A stretch of 25,037 nt of DNA from Candidatus Aminicenantota bacterium (GTDB lineage Bacteria > Acidobacteriota > Aminicenantia > UBA2199): the NCBI GenBank assembly GCA_030639705.1, contig DAOWKX010000035.1, forward strand, positions 1-25,037. Reading direction: 5' to 3'. The position numbers were made by a program, and so were the translations under genes. Under the pieces are notes generated by a model. It saw only the letters and a program-made list of their open reading frames with translations. It was not told where the DNA came from and made no database searches. Positions 7,614 through 14,342 of this stretch are shown here, piece by piece (position 1 is the stretch's first letter; every line of letters begins with the position of its first letter).

Positions 7614-8504
7614 ATGGATACTTATCCGCTTCAGTATGATATGCCCTTATTCAGACCTCCCAGTGAAGCCAGATCCCTGATATTTCAGGTCACTCTCGGA
7701 TGCTCCTGGAACCGGTGCGCATTCTGTGAAATGTATCCCGACAAACCCTTTAAGGTAAAAAATGAAAAAGTAATCCGGGAAGAAATCACCAAAACAGCTG
7801 CTGTTTTTCCTCATGCTGGTAAGATTTTTTTGGCTGACGGGAATGCCATGGTTCTTTCATTTAAAAGACTGCAAAATATTCTCAATTTGATCAATCAGGC
7901 ATTCCCTGAGGTGACCAGAATCTCATCATATGCCCTGCCCCAGGATATTCTATTAAAATCAATTAAAGAGCTGGTTCAATTAAAAAAAAATGGGTTGAAA
8001 TTAATTTATGTGGGAATCGAATCCGGTGATGATGAGCTTTTAAAACTGGTGAACAAAGGGGAAACCTCGGAGTCAACCGTTAATGGATTACGGAAAGCCA
8101 AAGAGGCCGGCATCAAAACCTCAGTCATGATTTTAACCGGACTGGGCGGTAAAAAATACCTGGAGCAACATGCCATCAATTCTGCTAAAATTGTTAACTT
8201 AACCAAGCCCGACTATCTATCCACGCTGGTACTGATGTTTCCTCAGGGAATAAGTCATTATAAAAAGAGGTTTGCCGGAACCTACATTCCCATGACCATA
8301 GAGGATACCCTGAATGAAATGAAACTTTTTCTTTCCCATACAGAATTGGAGCGAACTATCTTTCGCAGCGATCATGCGTCCAATTACCTCACCTTAAAAG
8401 GGACTTTATCGCGGGATAAAGAACAATTTTTAGATAAAATTAAAAACGCCATTCAATCGCCCCGGGAAGTCGGGATAAGACCCGAATGGCTCCGGGGACT
8501 CTAA
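7614..8504 (+). CDS. Radical SAM protein with CX4CX2C cluster motif
   Basis: The motif GCSWNRCAFC places the three 4Fe-4S ligands at C30, C35 and C38 with four residues between the first two. This spacing differs from the common CX3CX2C and is shared with Elp3/HemZ-like branches. IYVGIESGDDELL downstream is the family's beta-strand with the SAM-contacting Glu-Ser-Gly. The remainder completes a partial TIM barrel with a helical C-terminal part; no second cluster, SPASM or B12-binding domain is visible in the 296 residues. Substrate unknown. The ATG at 7614 is preferred to an in-frame TTG at 7590. It ends 12 bases from the convergent meaB gene. Its position downstream of enolase may only reflect shared orientation. 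Confidence 0.85.
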   Translation: MDTYPLQYDMPLFRPPSEARSLIFQVTLGCSWNRCAFCEMYPDKPFKVKNEKVIREEITKTAAVFPHAGKIFLADGNAMVLSFKRLQNILNLINQAFPEVTRISSYALPQDILLKSIKELVQLKKNGLKLIYVGIESGDDELLKLVNKGETSESTVNGLRKAKEAGIKTSVMILTGLGGKKYLEQHAINSAKIVNLTKPDYLSTLVLMFPQGISHYKKRFAGTYIPMTIEDTLNEMKLFLSHTELERTIFRSDHASNYLTLKGTLSRDKEQFLDKIKNAIQSPREVGIRPEWLRGL

Positions 8505-8516
8505 CAAAGAATTGTT

Positions 8517-9524
8517 TCACTTTTTCTGATGAAAAAATAAATTCAACAGCTGGTCTGCTGCAGCAGTGGGAAGAATGGAATCACTCAGTACGTCTTCTTT
8601 GATTTTGGCTAATGCCTTCTGAACCTCTTCATGACTGAAAAAGTTATCTTTTAAATAATGATCGATCAGAGCAAACACCCAGTCAAGATTCTGATTTTTT
8701 CTTCGTTCATCAAACATACCATTTTTTCGGGTAATTTGTTGAAACCGATTTATGGCATCCCAGATGTTTGATACACCCTCTCCGGTCTGTGCGGAGCATG
8801 TATAAACCGGGGTATTCCAGCCTCTGGTTGCCGGGGCCAGATGTTTTAACGCAAGCTCATATTCATGTTTGGTCTGAAGTGCTCTTTGTTTATGGTCACC
8901 CTCGGCTTTGTTAATGAGCAGTGCATCAGCAATCTCCATGACACCTCTTTTTATCCCCTGTAACTCATCTCCTGCTCCGGGGATCAAGAGCAACAAAAAA
9001 AAATCCACCATGGAACGAACGGTTATTTCATTTTGACCCACCCCAACGGTTTCGATGAGTATGATATCAAATCCGGCCGCCTCACACACCAGGATGGTTT
9101 CCCGGCTCTTTCGGGTCACCCCACCCAGTGTTCCCCCGGATGGAGAAGGCCTTATAAAACAGCCTTTCCGGCGGGATAGTTTTTCCATTCTCGTCTTATC
9201 TCCCAGGATACTGCCTCTGGTCAACACACTGCTGGGATCAACTGTTAAAACAGCCACCTTGAATCCCTGTTCAATTAAATCGCAGCCCAGGGTTTCGATG
9301 AGAGTACTTTTCCCAGAGCCCGGCATACCGGTGATTCCTACCCGAAGCGAATTTCCCGAATAAGGATATAACATTTTTAACACAGACTGGGCCTTTTTAT
9401 AATGCTCCGGTGAATTGCTTTCTATCAGGGTAATGGTTCTGGCCAGAATGGTACGGCTATCGGAACGCACCCCCCTGACATAATCATCTACCGATAAATC
9501 TTCTCTCTTTCTGCTCTCACTCAT
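8517..9524 (-). CDS. meaB: Methylmalonyl-CoA mutase-associated G3E GTPase MeaB
   Basis: MeaB-type GTPases guard methylmalonyl-CoA mutase, gating adenosylcobalamin loading and removal of inactivated cofactor. Visible motifs are the Walker A GMPGSGKST, VDPSS in the switch region, ETVGVGQ (G3 segment) and NKAEGD (G4), then a C-terminal helical dimerisation arm. The start is set at the ATG at 9524 (335 aa, MSESRKR), close to normal family length. Upstream in-frame starts at 9533 and 9587 would translate through a predicted promoter. The gene follows mutB on the same strand after about 170 bases and is convergent with the radical SAM gene. Its own promoter suggests expression independent of the mutase operon. 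Confidence 0.93.
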   Translation of the reverse strand: MSESRKREDLSVDDYVRGVRSDSRTILARTITLIESNSPEHYKKAQSVLKMLYPYSGNSLRVGITGMPGSGKSTLIETLGCDLIEQGFKVAVLTVDPSSVLTRGSILGDKTRMEKLSRRKGCFIRPSPSGGTLGGVTRKSRETILVCEAAGFDIILIETVGVGQNEITVRSMVDFFLLLLIPGAGDELQGIKRGVMEIADALLINKAEGDHKQRALQTKHEYELALKHLAPATRGWNTPVYTCSAQTGEGVSNIWDAINRFQQITRKNGMFDERRKNQNLDWVFALIDHYLKDNFFSHEEVQKALAKIKEDVLSDSILPTAAADQLLNLFFHQKK

Positions 9525-9531
9525 CAACGGC

Positions 9532-9560
9532 ATTATAACCAAATCCAATATTATTGTAAA
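9532..9560 (-). promoter_or_regulatory. Consensus promoter of meaB, leaderless layout
   Basis: On the minus strand TTTACA (9560-9555) and a perfect TATAAT (9537-9532) are separated by 17 bases. The expected transcription start, about 7 bases downstream, falls on the ATG at 9524. No ribosome site fits between promoter and start, so a leaderless transcript is inferred. Confidence 0.65.
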
Positions 9561-9692
9561 TTCCACTTTCAAAATCATCATAAACAAAATGAAATAACAT
9601 TTTAAAACCGACTCAATATCATTTCATGAGAAAAGGCATACGGGAAGAATTTTTCTTCGAATCGAGCCTTAGAAGGGAATTGGATTAATTGT

Positions 9693-11873
9693 TTATAAAA
9701 AGCGCTGGCTGACCACGCCCATGATTTTTTTGGCAGTATAGGGTATCTTTGTTCCGGGCCCGAATATGGCAGATAAACCTTTTTTAAAAAGAAAATCATA
9801 ATCCTGAGCCGGAACAACCCCGCCACACACCAAAACAATATCCTCACGACCCTGCATTTTTAATTCATCAACCAGCTGGGGAAGCAATGTCTTATGTCCG
9901 CCCGCCAGCGAACTAATCCCCACCACATGAACATCATTTTCAACCGCCTGCCGGGCCGTCTCAGCTGGTGTCTGAAAAAGAGGACCAATATCCACATCAA
10001 AACCCATATCCGCATAAGCAGTGGCCACCACTTTAGCACCGCGGTCATGCCCGTCCTGGCCCATCTTGGCAATCAAAATACGGGGCCGACGCCCTTCTTT
10101 TTCGGCAAATTCATCTGTAACCCGGCGAACCTCATTCATGTCCGGATCATCACCCTGAGCATATTCACTGCGGTAAACACCGGATATGATTTTAATCTGG
10201 GGTTTGAAACGACCGCATATCTTTTCAATGGCATCTGAAATCTCTCCCAGAGTAGCCCGGGCCCGGGCCGCTTTTATTGCCAGCTCAAGAAGATTTCCCT
10301 TTCCGGATTCCATGCACCTGGTGAGAGCATCCAGAGCAGTTTTCAGGTCATTTTTATTTCGCTTTGCCTTAATTTCCTTGATTCTTTTTATCTGAGATAA
10401 GCGAACAATTGTATTATCCACCTCCAGAATATCAATAGGCTGTTCTTGATCCGGACAAAAATTATTTAAGCCCACAATCGTTTCCTGACCCGAATCAATC
10501 CTGGCCTGACAGCGAGCTGCAGCCTCTTCTATTCTCATTTTCGGTATTCCTGCTTCAATGGCTCTGGTCATACCGCCATAGGATTCAATTTCCAAAATAT
10601 GTTGCCAGCCTTTTTTGATTAACTCAGCGGTTAATGATTCAAGATAGTAGGAACCTGCCCAGGGATCAATCACCCGACAGAGATGGGTCTCTTCCTGTAA
10701 AAATAACTGGGTGTTCCTGGCAATCCGGGCAGAAAAATCAGTGGGCAAAGCAATGGCTTCATCCAGTGAGTTGGTATGTAATGACTGAGTATGTCCCAGA
10801 ACCGCAGCCATGGCTTCCATACAGGTTCGTATCACATTATTATAGGGATCCTGTTCGGTTAAACTCCATCCAGATGTTTGACAATGGGTTCTCAGCGCCA
10901 TTGATTTTGGATTACTGGGATTAAATTGCTTGATTAGCTTGGCCCATAATACCCTTGCCGCTCTCATCTTGGCGATCTCCATGAAATAATTCATGCCGAT
11001 TCCCCAGAAAAATGAAATTCTGGGTGCAAAATCATCAATATCTAATCCAGCCTGAACACCGACTCTTACATATTCAAGACCGTCTGAGAGCGTATAGGCC
11101 ATCTCTAAATCAGCGGTTGCACCGGCCTCCTGCATATGGTAACCGGATACACTGATACTGTTAAATCTTGGCATAAATTTTGAGGTATATTTAAAAATAT
11201 CAGCGATAATTCTCATGGATTCTTTTGGTGGATATATATATGTGTTACGAACCATATACTCCTTGAGAATATCATTTTGAATGGTTCCGGTTAATTGATC
11301 TGGCTTAACCTGCTGTTCCTGTGCGGCGACAATGTAAAACGCCAAAACCGGCAAAACTGCGCCATTCATGGTCATTGATACCGACATCTTATCCAACGGG
11401 ATACCTGAAAATAATATTTTCATATCCTCGACAGAATCAACCGCAACCCCTGCCTTGCCCACATCTCCAACCACTCGGGGATGATCCGAATCATAGCCAC
11501 GGTGGGTGGCCAGATCAAAGGCCACAGAAAGCCCCATCTGTCCGGCTGCCAGGTTTCTTTTATAAAAAGTGTTACTCTCTTGAGCAGTGGAAAAACCTGC
11601 ATACTGCCGGATTGTCCATGGCCGTTGGAGGTACATGGTGGGATAGGGTCCCTGTAAAAATGGAGGAATTCCTGACATATACCCCAGATGTTCGCATGAT
11701 TTAATATCTCCACCATGATAAAGAGGCTTTACTTCAATGCCTTCCATGGTGGACCAGATTAAGTTCTTGATTGATTGATGGGTTTCTTTTTCAACGGCCT
11801 GCTGCCACTCCTCTCCGGAACGATTCGGTTGATCGAATTTCAGTTCAACTGCAGAAAAATCCGGCTTTTTCAT
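9693..11873 (-). CDS. mutB: Methylmalonyl-CoA mutase large (catalytic) subunit
   Basis: This adenosylcobalamin enzyme interconverts (R)-methylmalonyl-CoA and succinyl-CoA in propionate and odd-chain metabolism. The N-terminal TIM barrel carries RPWTIRQYAGFSTAQESN and the substrate-channel segment SVSGYHMQEAGATADLE. The C-terminal B12-binding domain has AKMGQDGHDRGAKVVA with D607-G608-H609-D610-R611-G612; H609 is the lower cobalt ligand. FGPGTKIP closes the Rossmann domain. At 726 residues it matches characterised large subunits. Its ATG overlaps the mutA stop by 4 bases (ATGA), indicating translational coupling and 1:1 synthesis of a heterodimer. No epimerase gene is present in the window. 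Confidence 0.97.
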   Translation of the reverse strand: MKKPDFSAVELKFDQPNRSGEEWQQAVEKETHQSIKNLIWSTMEGIEVKPLYHGGDIKSCEHLGYMSGIPPFLQGPYPTMYLQRPWTIRQYAGFSTAQESNTFYKRNLAAGQMGLSVAFDLATHRGYDSDHPRVVGDVGKAGVAVDSVEDMKILFSGIPLDKMSVSMTMNGAVLPVLAFYIVAAQEQQVKPDQLTGTIQNDILKEYMVRNTYIYPPKESMRIIADIFKYTSKFMPRFNSISVSGYHMQEAGATADLEMAYTLSDGLEYVRVGVQAGLDIDDFAPRISFFWGIGMNYFMEIAKMRAARVLWAKLIKQFNPSNPKSMALRTHCQTSGWSLTEQDPYNNVIRTCMEAMAAVLGHTQSLHTNSLDEAIALPTDFSARIARNTQLFLQEETHLCRVIDPWAGSYYLESLTAELIKKGWQHILEIESYGGMTRAIEAGIPKMRIEEAAARCQARIDSGQETIVGLNNFCPDQEQPIDILEVDNTIVRLSQIKRIKEIKAKRNKNDLKTALDALTRCMESGKGNLLELAIKAARARATLGEISDAIEKICGRFKPQIKIISGVYRSEYAQGDDPDMNEVRRVTDEFAEKEGRRPRILIAKMGQDGHDRGAKVVATAYADMGFDVDIGPLFQTPAETARQAVENDVHVVGISSLAGGHKTLLPQLVDELKMQGREDIVLVCGGVVPAQDYDFLFKKGLSAIFGPGTKIPYTAKKIMGVVSQRFL

Positions 11874-14053
11874 TCTCCAAATATCCTGAGTTTTATCATG
11901 AGGCTTTTTAAAATTTGATAGGCATCAACTCCGGCATATATAAATGCCTCAATCCCATTCTCTTCCAGTTTCGATCGATGTTTTACAGGATTCCCGGCCA
12001 TGGTCATTATCATTCCGGGTTTTCTCTGTTTTAATTCTGTGACAAATTCAAGAACGATTTCTGAATCCACATCATCGGGACAAACCACCACAGCCTGAGC
12101 CCCTGAATGGGCAGCTGATTCCACCGCCTGTTCGACCAGGTTGAATCCGTCTGGAAAAACAATATCAAATCCAACTATCTCTAAAATGCTTTTTGAAAAA
12201 TCAGCCCCGGATCGGTACCGGGATAGGTCTCCAAAAGGAACCAGAAAAAATGCCGGCCGGTTTCCTGTTTTTGTGGTATGTTTTTCCAGTTTAAATCTCA
12301 ATAATTCAAATGATTCTGACATACGTTCGATCTGAATTGTTGGTATCAGGATAGATTTTGTTTTTGGGACATTCAAGACTGGGGATACCTCTCCGATGGT
12401 GGCCCCATTCAAAAAAGCCTCAGCACCGCTCGAGACAATTCTGGCCTCATCGGTGCTGATTGCCAGAGATAAATGCTTCAGACAGGAGTCACATTTTTGA
12501 TTATCCCGCGATTTCCGAAACTTTCTCAACCTCTCAATCCGCTGGTATATTGCCCTGTTTTCCGTATTTGATTCAGATAAATCAATTTTTTCTTCCTGGT
12601 GATTGGCATAGACATTGGTTCCCACAATCCTGGTATTCAGGCAGGACACATCCTTCTGTTTGATTTTTTTTATTCGCGAGACCTGATTCTGTACAAATCC
12701 AGTTTTCAGTGATTGCAGCATACCACCATTCTTCTCAATTGTTTGAAAAATCGTCCAGGCTTCTCCGGCAATTTCTGAGCTAAGCCTTTCAACATAATAG
12801 GATCCACCTGCCGGATCAATGGGCTGATGGAGATGGGTTTCATTGAATAGAATCAGTTGGGTATTACGGGCAATCCGTCGGGAAAATTCATCTGGTATAG
12901 AAAATGACTCATCAAAGGCATTGGTCTGCAAACTATCCACACCTCCCAAAACCGCTGAAAATGCCTCGGTTGTTGTTCGTATCATATTTAGATGAGTATC
13001 ATAGCGGGTCTGATTCTGAAAAGCAGTTCTGGCGTGAATGGTCATTTTTTGGGCTTCTTCTATTCCGCCATATTCTTTAATCACATTGACCCAAAGCATC
13101 CTGGCCGCCCTCAACTTTGCCACTTCCATGAAAAAAAACGGGCCCACACCAAAAGTAAACCGCATGCTCCTGGCAATACTATCCACAGAGAAATTTCGCT
13201 CCTGAAGTTGATTGATATATTCAACCCCGGTGGCCAGGGCAAAAGCCAGTTCCATAGTTGCAGTGGCACCGGCATCATGAAAAGAAGACACATCAACCCC
13301 GATGGTTTTCAATTCCGGCAACTTTTCCCTGCTCCATTTTAAGACCCATCCCATTTGGTCGAAGGCAGATTCCAAGGAAACCGGCAATCTCCCTTTCAAA
13401 CCGATCAATCCCAGGGGATCTGCTTCTATACTGCCGGTAATCACTTTCAGATTGTCTCCTCTATGTTTTTCGGCGGCCACCAGCATCATGATCATGGGCA
13501 AGGCCGAATAACCGGCATTTATAAACAGTGGATATTCTTTCAAATCCAGTCCTGACAGGGCAGTGGAAAACTCGCTAAGAACGGAGATGGAAATCCCGTT
13601 TCCGCGGTATTTTTCGGTCGGGAGGGTCGTGGTATCCTGGCCCATCTGGGTTGAAATATCCAGAACCAGATTGATTGCTGTCTGTCCTTTATGCAGATCA
13701 TGGATCAAGATCTGATTGAATTCTTCAACACTATCAGCGTCGATCTTCTGGCAAATATCCCAGGGTTTTTGGATGTACCCATCTACTCTGGCTCCGCGGA
13801 CATAGGGACTGAATCCCGGGAAATGGCCCATATGCTTCAAATCCTTAATATCTTCTTTACTGTATACGGGTTGGAGGTCCAATCCATCATGGGTTCTATA
13901 AATCAGCTTTTCCTCAAAACTCCCACCTTTCAAACTTTTCTCCGCCTCCTCTCTCCATTCTTCAGGGGTTGGGAGAGAAAAATCCTTTCGAAGATTAATA
14001 TTCCTATCCAGAAATATTTCAGGATTGTTCTTAGGTTTACGGGGCATCGACAT
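11870..14053 (-). CDS. mutA: Methylmalonyl-CoA mutase small (non-catalytic) subunit
   Basis: The protein is a full-length paralogue of the large subunit: an N-terminal barrel with PWDICQKIDADSVEEFN, FHDAGATATMELAFALATG and IARNTQLILFNETHLHQPIDP, followed by a flavodoxin-like domain that has lost cobalamin binding. Where MutB has DGHDRG, this subunit reads FGDLSRYRSG, with no histidine ligand. At 727 residues it is longer than the roughly 640-residue Propionibacterium small subunit. The start is ATG 14053, with a second ATG two codons on; AGGG lies about 6 bases upstream. It opens the mutA-mutB operon under a consensus promoter. Confidence 0.92.
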   Translation of the reverse strand: MSMPRKPKNNPEIFLDRNINLRKDFSLPTPEEWREEAEKSLKGGSFEEKLIYRTHDGLDLQPVYSKEDIKDLKHMGHFPGFSPYVRGARVDGYIQKPWDICQKIDADSVEEFNQILIHDLHKGQTAINLVLDISTQMGQDTTTLPTEKYRGNGISISVLSEFSTALSGLDLKEYPLFINAGYSALPMIMMLVAAEKHRGDNLKVITGSIEADPLGLIGLKGRLPVSLESAFDQMGWVLKWSREKLPELKTIGVDVSSFHDAGATATMELAFALATGVEYINQLQERNFSVDSIARSMRFTFGVGPFFFMEVAKLRAARMLWVNVIKEYGGIEEAQKMTIHARTAFQNQTRYDTHLNMIRTTTEAFSAVLGGVDSLQTNAFDESFSIPDEFSRRIARNTQLILFNETHLHQPIDPAGGSYYVERLSSEIAGEAWTIFQTIEKNGGMLQSLKTGFVQNQVSRIKKIKQKDVSCLNTRIVGTNVYANHQEEKIDLSESNTENRAIYQRIERLRKFRKSRDNQKCDSCLKHLSLAISTDEARIVSSGAEAFLNGATIGEVSPVLNVPKTKSILIPTIQIERMSESFELLRFKLEKHTTKTGNRPAFFLVPFGDLSRYRSGADFSKSILEIVGFDIVFPDGFNLVEQAVESAAHSGAQAVVVCPDDVDSEIVLEFVTELKQRKPGMIMTMAGNPVKHRSKLEENGIEAFIYAGVDAYQILKSLMIKLRIFGE

Positions 14054-14082
14054 TGAATCCCTGGATTAAAATCCGTTTTTGA

Positions 14083-14111
14083 ATTGTAAACCAATTAAAA
14101 AGCATTGTCAA
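14083..14111 (-). promoter_or_regulatory. Consensus promoter of the mutA-mutB operon
   Basis: On the minus strand TTGACA (14111-14106) and TACAAT (14088-14083) are separated by 17 bases. The expected start near 14076 gives a leader of about 23 bases with an AGGG ribosome site. A perfect palindrome sits directly upstream of the -35 box. Confidence 0.75.
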
Positions 14112-14114
14112 TCA

Positions 14115-14128
14115 CACTTTTAAAAGTG
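14115..14128. repeat. Perfect 14-bp palindrome upstream of the mutA promoter (candidate operator)
   Basis: CACTTTTAAAAGTG reads identically on both strands. It lies 3 bases upstream of the mutA -35 element in the 272-base gap between mutA and the divergent UvrA-like gene. Position and symmetry fit a dimeric transcription factor site acting on the mutase operon, but an AT-rich palindrome of this size could occur by chance. Confidence 0.35.
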
Positions 14129-14201
14129 ATTCTTCCACTTTTCAAACAATAATATTCGCATAATTCCTTCGTAACGGATTTTTTCAGATAATTAATTAAG
14201 A

Positions 14202-14342
14202 ATGGAAGGTGATGTTGTGAGGAAACGTAAATGGAGGGCATGGGCACCATCTGATAATCATTTGGTAGAAATTATATTCTTTGCTATACTCCTTTTTCAA
14301 TCTATAATAGTATATAAACGGAGCAATGACCAAATATATTGA
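14202..14342 (+). CDS. Possible small membrane peptide (46 aa), uncertain
   Basis: An open frame from ATG 14202 encodes a basic, Trp-containing N-terminus (VRKRKWRAW at 6-14) followed by one hydrophobic stretch (about 21-37) and a short charged tail. An in-frame GTG at 14217 has GGAAGG (14204-14209) 7 bases upstream, a better ribosome site than the ATG has. The frame overlaps the UvrA-like start by 17 bases and includes the promoter proposed for that gene, so the two readings compete. No homologue is recognised. It may be chance. Confidence 0.25.
   Translation: MEGDVVRKRKWRAWAPSDNHLVEIIFFAILLFQSIIVYKRSNDQIY
14281..14308 (+). promoter_or_regulatory. Probable promoter of the UvrA-like gene
   Basis: TTGCTA (14281-14286) and a perfect TATAAT (14303-14308) are 16 bases apart. 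The expected start near 14315 leaves about 11 bases before the ATG, including CGGAG (14319-14323) very close to the start. A second AT box, TATAAA at 14313-14318, lies 7 bases before the ATG but has no -35 partner. Confidence 0.45.

Noticed and set aside
8505..8516. Bidirectional terminator between the radical SAM gene and meaB
   Set aside because: The 12-base gap shows only a very short AACAA/TTGTT pairing extending into meaB; not enough for a call.
9525..9587. Longer MeaB starting at 9587 or 9533
   Set aside because: The extra hydrophobic residues are atypical for MeaB and are encoded by the predicted promoter; the ATG at 9524 gives normal family length.
9644..9658. GAAGAA-TTT-TTCTTC hairpin after mutB as a terminator
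   Set aside because: The stem is short and AT-rich and is not followed by a T-run on the minus strand.
14054..14325. Cobalamin riboswitch upstream of the B12-dependent mutase
   Set aside because: The mutA leader is only about 23 bases and no B12-box-like sequence was seen in the intergenic region.
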